From Hyphomicrobiales bacterium (GTDB lineage: Bacteria; Pseudomonadota; Alphaproteobacteria; Rhizobiales; Rhizobiaceae): a DNA stretch of 64,000 nt. Shown piece by piece: positions 1 through 7,671 of this stretch; position 1 is the first letter of the stretch; each line of letters opens with the position of its first letter. The stretch covers positions 29,423-93,422 of the forward strand of contig UBTA01000095.1 in assembly GCA_900468065.1 (NCBI GenBank). The letters run 5' to 3'. Under the pieces are notes generated by a model that was not told the origin of the DNA, did not search any database, and worked only from the letters and a program-made list of their open reading frames with translations. The translations under genes and the position numbers were made by a program.

Positions 1-214
1 CCTCCAATACCGGAAGAAGCCAACAAAACTCGTATGAGTCTTCTCCGGCGGTACTTGTTATCCTAATGACCATCATGTATAGGCACGGCATCAAATTGGG
101 AAGCCGTGGTCCCTTCAGTGGTCTGCGGCTTCATTTACGTGTTCGGTCCCCATGCCGCAATGGCCCGCTAATGGCTTGCGACAATTGGACCCTGGAACTT
201 GCAGGAAGATTGTT
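1..214. other. Window edge and rpmE upstream region
   Basis: I see no convincing gene or recognised RNA in this stretch. It should hold the promoter and leader of rpmE. The ribosome binding site of rpmE (AGGAAG, 203-208) is at its end. Any gene to the left would end outside the window. Confidence 0.5.
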
Positions 215-436
215 ATGAAGGCTGATATCCATCCCGCTTACCACATGATCAAAGTCGTCATGACAGACGGCACCTCGTACGAAACCCGCTCGACCTGGGG
301 TACGGAAGGTCAGACCATGAACCTCGAGATCGACCCGACGTCGCACCCGGCTTGGACCGGCGGCAACCAGCAGATGCTGGACCGTGGCGGCCGCGTTTCC
401 AAGTTCAAGAAGCGCTTCGAAGGTCTCGGCCTCTAA
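215..436 (+). CDS. rpmE: 50S ribosomal protein L31
   Basis: This 73-residue protein of the large ribosomal subunit begins [19 protein letters not shown] and ends in a basic segment ([12 protein letters not shown]), the pattern of bacterial L31. I chose the ATG at 215 because AGGAAG lies just upstream and because upstream in-frame sequence adds residues unlike L31. There is no cysteine at all, so the CxxC zinc ribbon of zinc-binding L31 proteins is absent and the protein should not need zinc. Its length fits L31. It appears monocistronic, with a strong terminator 29 bases after the stop codon. Confidence 0.96.
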   Translation: MKADIHPAYHMIKVVMTDGTSYETRSTWGTEGQTMNLEIDPTSHPAWTGGNQQMLDRGGRVSKFKKRFEGLGL

Positions 437-464
437 GCTCTTCCGTCCGGAAGACGATTTCGAG

Positions 465-490
465 AAAGCCCGGTTCGTCCGGGCTTTTTT
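465..490 (+). terminator. Rho-independent terminator of rpmE
   Basis: Nine-base perfect stem AAAGCCCGG (465-473) and CCGGGCTTT (479-487) around loop TTCGT, continuing into a run of T to 490. It lies 29 bases after the rpmE stop. Confidence 0.92.
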
Positions 491-544
491 GCGTTGCGGA
501 TTGCGCGGCACGCTTCGCTTACGCTTACGCTGTTGCTTAAATCG

Positions 545-591
545 AAATCAATAGCGTTGACTAATCAATTAGTATTTGCTATTGATTATTC
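545..591 (+). promoter_or_regulatory. Promoter and inverted-repeat operator of the ArsR/SRPBCC operon
   Basis: AATCAATAGC (546-555) and GCTATTGATT (578-587) form a perfect 10-base inverted repeat. Between them is TTGACT (557-562), a good -35; 17 bases further is TATTGA (580-585), a plausible -10 that overlaps the right arm. That spacing puts transcription start at or next to the ATG at 592, so the mRNA may be leaderless; no Shine-Dalgarno is visible. A repressor dimer bound here would block the promoter, which fits autorepression by the downstream ArsR-type protein. Confidence 0.6.
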
Positions 592-921
592 ATGATTGAA
601 TCTGCCGATATCACCACTGTCCTGCGAACCCTTGCCGACCCGACGCGGCGCGCCGTTTTCGAGCGCGTCGTTGGCTCAGACGAAATATCTGTGGTCGAAC
701 TGACCCGCGGCAGCGGGGTGACGCAAGGGGCCATCTCGCAGCATCTCAAATCGCTGAAGCAGGCGGGTCTGGTCGCCGAACGGCCGGAAGGCCGCAATGT
801 CTATTATCGGGCCCGGCCGGAGGGTCTCGAGCCGCTGGCCGACTGGATGGGCCATTATGGCGTGTTCTGGCGCGACCGCTTTGCCAATCTCAGAAACCTG
901 CTCAAGGAGATCGATCCATGA
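592..921 (+). CDS. ArsR-family winged-helix transcriptional regulator
   Basis: This 109-residue protein has the compact ArsR fold: LRTLADPTRRAVFERV at residues 10-25, then a recognition helix region (TQGAISQHLKSLKQAGLV) and a wing (RPEGRNVYYRARPEGLEPL). I see no metal-binding cysteine pair, so it is probably not a metal sensor. It resembles the ArsR subgroup encoded beside AHSA1/SRPBCC proteins. Its stop overlaps the start of the next gene by 4 bases (ATGA at 918), so the two are translationally coupled. It probably represses its own operon through the repeat just upstream. The ligand is unknown. Confidence 0.88.
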   Translation: MIESADITTVLRTLADPTRRAVFERVVGSDEISVVELTRGSGVTQGAISQHLKSLKQAGLVAERPEGRNVYYRARPEGLEPLADWMGHYGVFWRDRFANLRNLLKEIDP

Positions 922-1400
922 ACGGCGCTGCTTTGAAGGCCGATACGCAGGACATCGTGGTGGACGAGGTGTTTCCGCATGCGCCCGAGACGATCTGGAA
1001 GGCGTTGACATCGGGCGACCTGATTGCCCGCTGGTTAATGGCCCCGACGGGGTTTGAGGCGATTGAGGGCACGCATTTCACCTATCAGACAACACCATCA
1101 GGCGAATGGGACGGGGTCATCCGTTGCCAGGTGTTGCAGGTGATCCCAAACCAGCGCCTTGCCTATGCCTGGAAAGGCGGGCACGCGGCCAATTCCGGTT
1201 ATGGCTCGCCGCTCGATACCGTCGTCACCTGGGTGCTGACCAAGGTTGAAAGCGGCACGCGCGTCCGGCTTGTCCATTCCGGCTTCGTGCTGCCGAAGAA
1301 TGACGTTGCCTATCAGAACATGAGCAATGGCTGGAAAAAGGTTGTTCGAAACCTGAACGCGGTGGTGTCCGAGCAGGATGGAACGAAGTCCCTGCATTGA
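918..1400 (+). CDS. SRPBCC / AHSA1-like ligand-binding protein
   Basis: This 160-residue protein has the START-like pattern of the AHSA1 family: an N-terminal strand with VFPHAPETIWKALT, then the conserved DLIARWLMAP turn, and later VTWVLTKVESGTRVRLVHSGF, followed by a C-terminal amphipathic helix (GWKKVVRNLNAVV). The fold makes a hydrophobic cavity that binds small lipophilic molecules. Members paired with an ArsR regulator are common but poorly characterised. The 4-base overlap with the regulator gene points to one transcript and a shared role, perhaps binding or transforming the effector. The exact substrate is not known. Confidence 0.82.
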   Translation: MNGAALKADTQDIVVDEVFPHAPETIWKALTSGDLIARWLMAPTGFEAIEGTHFTYQTTPSGEWDGVIRCQVLQVIPNQRLAYAWKGGHAANSGYGSPLDTVVTWVLTKVESGTRVRLVHSGFVLPKNDVAYQNMSNGWKKVVRNLNAVVSEQDGTKSLH

Positions 1401-1603
1401 CGCCGCCCGAGGCAGGCCTGCTGGTTGAAACTGCGCCCATGCCTGCGAACGGAAGGTTTACTGCAAGCGGCTGCGCTCAGCTCGCGTCGTCACCGAAATT
1501 AAAACATTGCTGCCAATCGAGGTTCCGGTCTGCCCGCAAGCATCGCAGGCGAACCCGAGCGCGGGCACTATTGGCTTTCAACTGCATCTTGAGGAGAAGA
1601 GAG

Positions 1604-2020
1604 ATGAGCATGGCTTTCAAGGGTGGATGTGCCTGCGGTGCGATCCGTTATGAAATCTCCGCAGAACCGATTTTCATGAACGAGTGCCAGTGCCGGGACT
1701 GTCAGCACAGGAGCGGGAGCGGACATGGCTCCTATATGACATTCGCCGGCCGGAAGGATGTGAAGCTTCAAGGGGAGGCGAGAGAGTGGGACGTTGCTGG
1801 CGATAGCGGCGGCATCAAGCGTCACGCCTTTTGTCCCACCTGCGGTTCGCCGGTCTATCTGACCTTTGCGGCAATGCCGGATCTGTTCACGGTGCATGCC
1901 GCAAGCCTTGATGATCCCAGCCGGTACAAACCGCAAGCGGTGACTTATCATGTGCGCGGTCATGCCTGGGACCACCTTGATCCGGATCTACCGAAATTCG
2001 ACAGAATGCCGCCGGCGTAA
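1604..2020 (+). CDS. GFA-family (glutathione-dependent formaldehyde-activating-like) zinc protein
   Basis: This 138-residue protein of the Mss4-like/GFA fold shows the usual cysteine spacing: GGCACGAIRYE (residues 7-17), ECQCRDCQHRSG near 30, and FCPTCGSPVY near 80. These cysteines bind zinc. The family is named for Gfa, which speeds the joining of glutathione with formaldehyde, but most members have unknown substrates, so the enzymatic label should be read loosely. I chose ATG 1604 because GAGGAG lies at 1591-1596; frame upstream of it is open but is not family sequence. It stands alone in a 200-base gap after the SRPBCC gene. Confidence 0.85.
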   Translation: MSMAFKGGCACGAIRYEISAEPIFMNECQCRDCQHRSGSGHGSYMTFAGRKDVKLQGEAREWDVAGDSGGIKRHAFCPTCGSPVYLTFAAMPDLFTVHAASLDDPSRYKPQAVTYHVRGHAWDHLDPDLPKFDRMPPA

Positions 2021-2141
2021 CGATCCGGTATGATGATAAGGTGTCTGCTTTGCATCGGAAGCGTCAATGGCGCTTCCCTCACGGCGCAACCGCCGCTAGA
2101 GTTCCCATCGGCGTCACTGAGTTGACGGGGATGGGATAAGC

Positions 2142-2786
2142 ATGAAGATAATGATTGCGGAGTTCGCTGCGGCGGCCTTCGTTCTGTTTGCTCGCGCGAT
2201 CACAGCGGTTCGCGCCATCTGGCCGGAGCATGGACTGCCGTCGCGGCCTTGCGTCTATTTTGCCAATCATTCCAGCCATGGCGATTTTGTCCTCGTCTGG
2301 GCGGTGCTGCCGCCGCGGCTGCGAAAACAGGCGAGGCCAGTGGCCGGTGCCGAGTATTGGCTGAAATCGAAGGTCAGTACCTTCATCGGCCGTGATGTCT
2401 TCAACGCTGTGCTGATCGAGCGCGAACGGGAAAACCGCACGCAGGACCCGATCGCGCTGATGACGACAGCGATCGACGAAGGCTCGTCGCTGATCCTCTT
2501 TCCCGAGGGCACGCGCAACCAGACGGATGCACGGCTTCTCCCTTTCAAGAGCGGCCTCTTTCATCTGGTCTCGGCGCGGCCGGATGTCGATCTGGTGCCC
2601 GTGTGGATCAACAATCTCAACCGTGTCATGCCAAAAGGCGAGATCGTGCCGATACCGCTGATCTGCACCGTCACCTTCGGCGACGCTCTGCGCATCGCGC
2701 CCAACGAGGGCAAGGACGCCTTTCTTGAGCGAACGCAGGCAGCACTTCTGGCCTTGGCTCCAAAACCCTTGGGAAGCGGCGAATGA
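2142..2786 (+). CDS. 1-acyl-sn-glycerol-3-phosphate acyltransferase-like protein (PlsC family)
   Basis: A 214-residue membrane-associated acyltransferase. The catalytic HX4D box is H43 to D48 (NHSSHGDF), and the second block FPEGTR is at 120-125, as in PlsC. An N-terminal hydrophobic segment (residues 5-25) may anchor it. The reaction expected from the family is transfer of an acyl chain to a lysophosphatidic acid. It is the first gene of a four-gene set with ATGA- or GTGA-type overlaps (next start at 2783). The set resembles the E. coli ynb cluster in content (acyltransferase/hydrolase, CdsA-like, CDP-alcohol phosphotransferase), so I infer a dedicated, accessory phospholipid rather than the housekeeping PlsC. 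Confidence 0.85.
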   Translation: MKIMIAEFAAAAFVLFARAITAVRAIWPEHGLPSRPCVYFANHSSHGDFVLVWAVLPPRLRKQARPVAGAEYWLKSKVSTFIGRDVFNAVLIERERENRTQDPIALMTTAIDEGSSLILFPEGTRNQTDARLLPFKSGLFHLVSARPDVDLVPVWINNLNRVMPKGEIVPIPLICTVTFGDALRIAPNEGKDAFLERTQAALLALAPKPLGSGE

Positions 2787-3733
2787 ATACGGCAAGCTCC
2801 GACCTTCTGACCTTGGTTTTCGGTATTTTCGGCGTGCTGATCTTTGCCTCTGCAATCGGCTATGTGCTGCAGTGGCGCTTTGCCGCCGCTGGGCCGAATG
2901 CTGCGGTGGACAACCTCAACGCCCGCATCAAGGCCTGGTGGGTCATGGTCATCCTGATCGGCATCGCCTTCATTGCCGGCCGTGCCGGCGTCCTCATTCT
3001 CTTCGCCTTCTGCTCCTTTGCGGCCCTGCGGGAGTTTGTCACCCTGATCAACACCCGCCGCGCCGATCACTGGGCGCTGGCCTCGGCGTTCTTCGTGGTC
3101 CTGCCGATCCAGTATTATCTGCTCTGGGCCGAGGAATACGGCATCTTCGCCATCTTCATTCCGGTCTATGCCTTCCTGTTGATGCCGATCATTTCCGTGC
3201 TGAGGGGGGATACCGAGCGGTTCCTGATCCGCATCGCCGAGGTGCAATGGGCGCTGATGATCTGCGTGTTCTGCGCTTCGCATGTGCCGGCGCTGCTGAC
3301 GCTGACCATCCCCGGCTATGAGGGGCGAAACGTGCTGCTGATCGCCTTCCTGGTGATCGTCGTGCAGCTGAGCGATGTGCTGCAATATGTCTGGGGCAAG
3401 CTGTTCGGCCGCACCAAGATCGCTCCGAACCTGTCCCCCTCGAAGACAGTCGAGGGCTTTGTCGGCGGTGTCATCAGCGCGACGCTGATCGGCGCCTCGC
3501 TGTGGTGGATCACGCCGTTTACGCCGTTCCAGGCGGGTGTCCTTGCCTTCATCATCACCATCATGGGGTTCTTCGGCGGGCTGGTGATGTCGGCGGTCAA
3601 GCGGGATCGCGGCGTCAAGGACTGGGGCAATCTCATCGAGGGCCATGGCGGGCTGATCGACCGGCTGGATTCCGTCGTATTTTCAGCGCCGATCTTTTTT
3701 CACATCGTGCGTTACTGGTGGTCGCTGTCGTGA
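2783..3733 (+). CDS. Phosphatidate cytidylyltransferase-like membrane protein (CdsA family)
   Basis: A 316-residue polytopic membrane protein. It has the CTP transferase signature near its C-terminus at about residues 270-296 (SAVKRDRGVKDWGNLIEGHG followed by GLIDRLD), and upstream the family's SPSKTVEGFVGG block. CdsA enzymes make CDP-diacylglycerol from phosphatidate and CTP. It starts inside the end of the acyltransferase gene (ATGA overlap) and its stop overlaps the next start. The order acyltransferase then cytidylyltransferase then phosphatidyltransferase reads as a complete mini-pathway from lysophosphatidate to a phospholipid. A second, housekeeping CdsA is expected elsewhere in the genome. 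Confidence 0.88.
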   Translation: MNTASSDLLTLVFGIFGVLIFASAIGYVLQWRFAAAGPNAAVDNLNARIKAWWVMVILIGIAFIAGRAGVLILFAFCSFAALREFVTLINTRRADHWALASAFFVVLPIQYYLLWAEEYGIFAIFIPVYAFLLMPIISVLRGDTERFLIRIAEVQWALMICVFCASHVPALLTLTIPGYEGRNVLLIAFLVIVVQLSDVLQYVWGKLFGRTKIAPNLSPSKTVEGFVGGVISATLIGASLWWITPFTPFQAGVLAFIITIMGFFGGLVMSAVKRDRGVKDWGNLIEGHGGLIDRLDSVVFSAPIFFHIVRYWWSLS

Positions 3734-4125
3734 GGGCCACGCTTCGGCGATGGGCGGGCAGCGGTACCGTGCATGTTCTGTTCGCCTTTCTGGCCATGGG
3801 CGGCTGGGCCGGTTTTGCCAATCTTGATCACGCCATGCCGCAACCGCTTTATTCCGGGCTTCTGCAGGGCGTTCTGTCGGCCTGCCTGACGCTGTTCCTG
3901 AAATCCGTGATTGACGCTTTGTCCGAACGCTTTACCGGCATCACCCGGTTTTGGGCGCCGCCACTGATCGCATGCCTGGGTTCGGCAAGCCTGCTCACGG
4001 CGCTGCATGCGCTGATCGGAACGCCCGAAATTGCCAGTACTGTGGCGGTGCCGCTGCTGGTTTCGACCGGCTATGCGTCGATCTACAATTATTCGATTTC
4101 CAGAAGAAGAGGTGCGGGATCATGA
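3730..4125 (+). CDS. Small polytopic membrane protein of the phospholipid operon
   Basis: I do not recognise a named family. The product is about 131 residues with three or four hydrophobic segments (around HVLFAFLAMGGWAGF, GLLQGVLSACLTLFL, LGSASLLTALHALIG, STVAVPLLVSTGYASI). The likely start is GTG 3730, overlapping the cdsA-like stop as GTGA; GTG 3718 is an alternative. It ends in a basic tail (SRRRGAGS) and its stop overlaps the next start (ATGA). Its position between the cytidylyltransferase and the phosphatidyltransferase suggests a helper subunit or lipid-handling membrane protein. Confidence 0.7.
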   Translation: MRATLRRWAGSGTVHVLFAFLAMGGWAGFANLDHAMPQPLYSGLLQGVLSACLTLFLKSVIDALSERFTGITRFWAPPLIACLGSASLLTALHALIGTPEIASTVAVPLLVSTGYASIYNYSISRRRGAGS

Positions 4126-4766
4126 CGGACACAGGCGACCGGCGGCCCCTGGCGAGCCGCAACACCCGATGGGCCGGCGCCATTGCCAGGTGGCTGGCGG
4201 CACGGGCGATCACGCCCAACCAGATCTCTCAAGGCAGCATGGCGGCCGCTGCGCTGGCTGGCGGCGCTTTCGTGCTGGCGGGGCACAGCACAGGTGGAAT
4301 GCGGATTATCTGCCTGCTCCTGGCGATCCTGTTTTGTCAGCTCCGGCTGCTTTGCAATCTGTTCGACGGCATGGTGGCCGTGGAGGGGGGCAAGGGCGCG
4401 GCGGATGGGCCGTTCTGGAACGAGTTTCCCGATCGGGTCGCCGATCTCCTGATCTTTGCCGGCGTCGGCTACGGCATCGGCATGCCTGGTCTCGGCTGGG
4501 CGGCAGGTGCTCTTGCCGTGCTTACGGCCTATGTCCGCGAACTGGGCCGTGCCACCGGACAGCCGAGCGACTTTTCAGGCCCGATGGCCAAGCAGCACCG
4601 CATGGCCGCGATCACGGCGGCGGCTGCCATCTCTATTCTGGAACCGCTGTGGGACGGTCGCAATCAGGTACTGATGGTAGCGCTGTGGATCGTTGCCATC
4701 GGAGCAGCGCTTACAGCGGCTCGCCGTGGCCGGACACTGGTCCTTCGCCTTAAAGGCGCGAGCTAA
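4122..4766 (+). CDS. CDP-alcohol phosphatidyltransferase-like membrane protein
   Basis: A 214-residue polytopic protein. The active-site block of CDP-alcohol phosphotransferases is normally DxxDGxxAR-x8/9-GxxxDxxxD. Here it reads NLFDGMVAVEGG (79-90) and NEFPDRVAD (100-108). D82, D104 and D108 are kept, but the first Asp is Asn79, the Arg is Val87 and the Gly is Asn100. An Asn at the first position is also, as I recall, seen in E. coli YnbA-type proteins, so this may be a subfamily trait rather than decay. The expected reaction is exchange of CMP on CDP-diacylglycerol for an alcohol head group; which alcohol cannot be told. It is the last gene of the operon, before a shared terminator. Confidence 0.8.
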   Translation: MTDTGDRRPLASRNTRWAGAIARWLAARAITPNQISQGSMAAAALAGGAFVLAGHSTGGMRIICLLLAILFCQLRLLCNLFDGMVAVEGGKGAADGPFWNEFPDRVADLLIFAGVGYGIGMPGLGWAAGALAVLTAYVRELGRATGQPSDFSGPMAKQHRMAAITAAAAISILEPLWDGRNQVLMVALWIVAIGAALTAARRGRTLVLRLKGAS

Positions 4767-4797
4767 CAACATCCTTGCAGACATCGCCAAACACAGA

Positions 4798-4821
4798 AAA
4801 CCCGGCTCAGCGGCCGGGTTT
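4798..4821. terminator. Bidirectional terminator between the phospholipid operon and rcdA
   Basis: AAACCCGGC (4798-4806) and GCCGGGTTT (4813-4821) form a perfect 9-base stem with a 6-base loop. It sits between convergent stop codons at 4766 and 4851, with A-runs on the left and Ts on the right, so it can serve both strands. Confidence 0.85.
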
Positions 4822-4850
4822 GACATGTCAGGTTGCCTGTTGGCTCTGGA

Positions 4851-5369
4851 TCAGTTGGTACCGAAGGCAGTTTGCAGCAGGTTAAGCTGGGCCTTGACGC
4901 CGTTCTGGTTGTCCGGAAGGAAGTTCTGAGCTTCCTGCGGGCGATAGATTTCGCGGTCGAGCAGGGCGACGCGGTTCTGCAGACGCAGCGAGCGGTCGAT
5001 CAGATCGCGAAAGCCTTCCGGCAGGTCATTCCAGCCCGGTGCAGTGCGGTCGACATTGAAGCTGTCGAGGCGGACCTTGTTCTTTTCCGACAGAACCTGT
5101 TCGCGGTTCATTTCGCCATTGTTGACGGCGCGCTGCAGCAGCAGCCAGGAAGCCATCTGCATCAGGCGCGTAGTGAGGCGCATCGATTCTGCTGCATAAA
5201 GCACGGATGCCATGCGTGGCAGCACTTTTGATGCAGTGCGGCCGGGACCATCGAGATAGCTTGCCGTTTCTTCAACCAGGCCCATGCCTTCAGCGTACAG
5301 CACCTTGAACTGCGCCGAAGACGCAGCGTGCCCCGCGAAGCTCACAGTATTCAATCCCCGTTCGGACAT
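4851..5369 (-). CDS. rcdA: Protease adaptor RcdA (DUF1465 family)
   Basis: A 172-residue helical protein matching the DUF1465/RcdA pattern: FKVLYAEGMGLVEETASYLDG near the start, RMASVLYAAESMRLTTRLMQ in the middle, and LRLQNRVALLDREIYRP near the end. In Caulobacter, RcdA delivers CtrA and other cell-cycle proteins to ClpXP together with CpdR and PopA. The length is normal for the family. A perfect CtrA box lies about 125 bases upstream of its start, so the adaptor that helps destroy CtrA appears to be under CtrA control here. Its stop faces the phospholipid operon across a shared terminator. Confidence 0.9.
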   Translation of the reverse strand: MSERGLNTVSFAGHAASSAQFKVLYAEGMGLVEETASYLDGPGRTASKVLPRMASVLYAAESMRLTTRLMQMASWLLLQRAVNNGEMNREQVLSEKNKVRLDSFNVDRTAPGWNDLPEGFRDLIDRSLRLQNRVALLDREIYRPQEAQNFLPDNQNGVKAQLNLLQTAFGTN

Positions 5370-5492
5370 GGTTTGATTCCCTGGTTAAACGCATCGACTT
5401 GGTCAGGTAACGGATGGGTTAACAAAAAGTTTCCTGCCGCCCGTTTGATAGTTTGAACATGATCCCATAGCGCATTCCGCGCAAGCCTATTC

Positions 5493-5507
5493 TTAAGAAA
5501 GGGTTAA
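5493..5507 (-). promoter_or_regulatory. CtrA box upstream of rcdA
   Basis: TTAA (5493-5496), seven bases GAAAGGG, TTAA (5504-5507): an exact match to the CtrA full site TTAA-N7-TTAA. It is 124 bases upstream of the rcdA start codon. A weaker half-match (TTAA then TTTC at 5419-5433) lies nearer the gene. Confidence 0.75.
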
Positions 5508-5543
5508 TCTCCACAATTCTCTGCAAGTTGTGGAAAAAAAGAC

Positions 5544-5569
5544 AAAAAAAGAGCCGCAAAAGCGGCTCT
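5544..5569 (-). terminator. Terminator of the MFS/DUF1192 transcript
   Basis: AGAGCCGC (5550-5557), loop AAAA, GCGGCTCT (5562-5569). On the minus strand the stem is followed by a run of seven T. It lies 188 bases after the DUF1192 stop codon at 5757. The rest of the 5370-5756 gap holds the rcdA promoter region; I see no gene in it. Confidence 0.8.
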
Positions 5570-5756
5570 CAAGGTAAAACAGGGAGAAAAATCAGACCAT
5601 TCGCCAATGGTGAAATGTCTGAGTCCAGAGCGATCCGGATAGCTCAGTAATACCTTATAATGCTTAATGATGTGTTTCGACGGCCGGAATCGAGGCGAAA
5701 TGTTGCCTTGTTTTCAATGGCTGGGCGCCCTGACCTTCCTCCGGAATGTAGAACTA

Positions 5757-5945
5757 TTAACGAAAGAAGCTTTCGGCGGCCGATTTGCTTGCCGACTTTC
5801 TTTCTCGCTCGGCTTCCAGCCGCTCGATCTCCTGTTTCAGCAAGTCGATGCGCAGGGAAAGTTCGTCGGCCGATAGCAATGCGAGATCTGAACCGATCTC
5901 ATGGGCCAGCTGTTTCTTCGGGCGGTCATCATCAAACAGGCTCAT
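5757..5945 (-). CDS. DUF1192 family small protein
   Basis: A 62-residue protein beginning MSLFDDDRPKKQLAHEIGSD and followed by LSLRIDLLKQEIERLEAE, the short coiled-coil pattern of DUF1192, a family widespread in alphaproteobacteria with no known function. Its start overlaps the stop of the upstream MFS gene by 4 bases, so it is translated from the same message. It is predicted to be cytosolic. The C-terminal tail is rich in Ser and Lys. Confidence 0.85.
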   Translation of the reverse strand: MSLFDDDRPKKQLAHEIGSDLALLSADELSLRIDLLKQEIERLEAERERKSASKSAAESFFR

Positions 5946-7222
5946 TGCGGCTTCCTCTCCGGCTCTTCGCCATTCGGTTCCTCATCAAACGGGGCTGCCC
6001 GCGGCGACAGTTGCAAGCTCTCGGGCGTCGTCAGCGTGCCGGGGTTGATAGTCGAGTAGGCATCGCGTTCGGACGCCGGCACGGCGGCGCGCATGCGGCT
6101 GCGGAAGATCGCGTAAGCCGTGATCAGCACATGGGCGCAGGCGGTAATCATGAACAGGCCGTAGGGTCCCGTCACGGTCATGATCGGGCCGCCGATTGTC
6201 GGGCCGATGATCGTGCCGATGCCGTAGAGCAGGAGCAGCCCGCCGGAGATCTTGACGAAATCCTCGGGCGTCGCAAAGTCGTTGGCATGCGAAACGGCGA
6301 TCGGATAGAGCGCGTTGGCGGTGGCACCATAAATGCCGACAAGGGTGATCAGCATGATCACATGGGTCGGTTCGATCAAGAAGATCAGTGTGCCGGCGAC
6401 GGCCGCGACGGCGGCAAGCGCTGCCAGAACATAGCGGCGGTCGATCATGTCGGACAGGCGGCCGGCCGGAAACTGCATCACCGCGCCTGCAAAGATCGTC
6501 GTACTCATCATCAGCGCGACATTGCTGTCGGTCAGACCGACCTGGCGGCCGAAGACGGCGCCGAGCGTACCGTAGGCCCCGTTGGCAATGCCGACCAGCA
6601 GGATGCCGAGGAAGGATATCGGCGAATTGCGATAGAGGCCGCGCAGGTCGAGGCTGACCTGCTTCAGCGGCTGTGGCGAAGCGGCGGTCGAAAGCAACGT
6701 GGGCAGCATGGCCAGGCAATAGACGATGCCGCAGATCATGAAGAACGTCGTTCCCCCGGTGTCGCCGAACGGGATCATCAACTGGCCGCCGACGACGCCC
6801 ATCAGGGTGATGGCGATATAGAGCGAGAAGATCGCGCCGCGGCTTTCATTGGTGGCGCGCTCGTTCAGCCAGCTTTCGATGATCATCGACGTTCCGGCGG
6901 TCGAAAAGCCGGTAAAGGCGCGCAGCACCACCCACCAGATCGGATCGACCAGCAGGCCGGTCAACAGCGCGATGATGGCGAGAAGGGCGGCAAAGCCGCT
7001 GAAGGCGCGCACATGGCCGGCGCGCTTGACGATCGTCGGGGCCAGCAGGCAGCCGAGCACGAAGCCGCTGGCCCAGGAAGTGCCGAGCAGGCCGAGCAAT
7101 GTGGTCGAATATCCTTCCGTCGTGCCGCGCACCGGTAGCAGCAGGCTGTGCAGGCCGTTTCCGAGGAAGAGAAACAGCGTTCCAAGCAGGAGTGCGGCGA
7201 CAGGAAGAAGGTTTTTTCGCAT
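5942..7222 (-). CDS. Major facilitator superfamily transporter
   Basis: A 426-residue protein with about 12 hydrophobic segments in two halves and a long polar C-terminal tail (from about residue 385). The first segment is MRKNLLPVAALLLGTLFLF; an MFS-like loop (GRLSDMIDRRYVLA) follows transmembrane segment 8, and the first half has RAFTGFSTAGTSMIIESWLN. It resembles the YcaD/sugar-efflux-like group of MFS proteins. The substrate cannot be told from sequence. It is the first gene of a two-gene unit with DUF1192, with a divergent small membrane protein gene upstream. Confidence 0.88.
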   Translation of the reverse strand: MRKNLLPVAALLLGTLFLFLGNGLHSLLLPVRGTTEGYSTTLLGLLGTSWASGFVLGCLLAPTIVKRAGHVRAFSGFAALLAIIALLTGLLVDPIWWVVLRAFTGFSTAGTSMIIESWLNERATNESRGAIFSLYIAITLMGVVGGQLMIPFGDTGGTTFFMICGIVYCLAMLPTLLSTAASPQPLKQVSLDLRGLYRNSPISFLGILLVGIANGAYGTLGAVFGRQVGLTDSNVALMMSTTIFAGAVMQFPAGRLSDMIDRRYVLAALAAVAAVAGTLIFLIEPTHVIMLITLVGIYGATANALYPIAVSHANDFATPEDFVKISGGLLLLYGIGTIIGPTIGGPIMTVTGPYGLFMITACAHVLITAYAIFRSRMRAAVPASERDAYSTINPGTLTTPESLQLSPRAAPFDEEPNGEEPERKPQ

Positions 7223-7401
7223 GTGAAATCCGCTGGTTCCGGGCTGCGGTTAAGGGTAGGGCGATGCCGCCATAATTGCCAGCCGGAATTTTTCATTGAG
7301 TGAGAATGCAAAAGACGCTCTAACCCAGATCGCGCGCAAAAGTGACGCGGGTGTGACGGGCCGGAAGCGTCCCTAAGCTCTTTTCAACAAATGAGAAAAC
7401 A

Positions 7402-7557
7402 ATGTCGAAAGCGTTAACGGTTCTGCTGCTTTTGGCGATGCTGATCCAGGTGTTGAAGCCGCTCAACCTTCCCGGGCTGCGCCATCGCCGTGACTTCTGG
7501 AAGATCGCCGTGTTTGCGATCGCGGTGATGATGATAACGGTGCTGATCCGGCCCTGA
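7402..7557 (+). CDS. 51-residue membrane protein
   Basis: A short gene starting at ATG 7402 and ending at TGA 7555-7557. The product has two hydrophobic segments: SKALTVLLLLAMLIQVLK at the N-terminus and WKIAVFAIAVMMITVLIRP at the C-terminus. The basic loop between them (GLRHRRDFW) suggests a small helical hairpin with the loop in the cytosol. I know of no function. It stands alone between the divergent MFS gene and the HWE kinase. Its codon use matches the neighbours, with third positions mostly G or C, which supports a real gene. Confidence 0.65.
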   Translation: MSKALTVLLLLAMLIQVLKPLNLPGLRHRRDFWKIAVFAIAVMMITVLIRP

Positions 7558-7671
7558 AACTTTGCTTAAAACCCCCCGCCGCCAGTCTTGCCGTTTCACA
7601 ACGGTGCGTTAAATCCCGTCCGTTGGTGAAACAATTGACCTGTGTTGCGGTTGGCGTGAAAGGGCTTGGCC

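Noticed and set aside
1397..1603. N-terminal extension of the GFA-family protein
   Set aside because: The frame is open upstream, but it adds about 69 residues unlike the family, while ATG 1604 has a clear GAGGAG.
5544..5569. A small RNA gene after the MFS-DUF1192 unit
   Set aside because: The hairpin with T run is best explained as the terminator of the minus-strand transcript; no separate promoter is evident.
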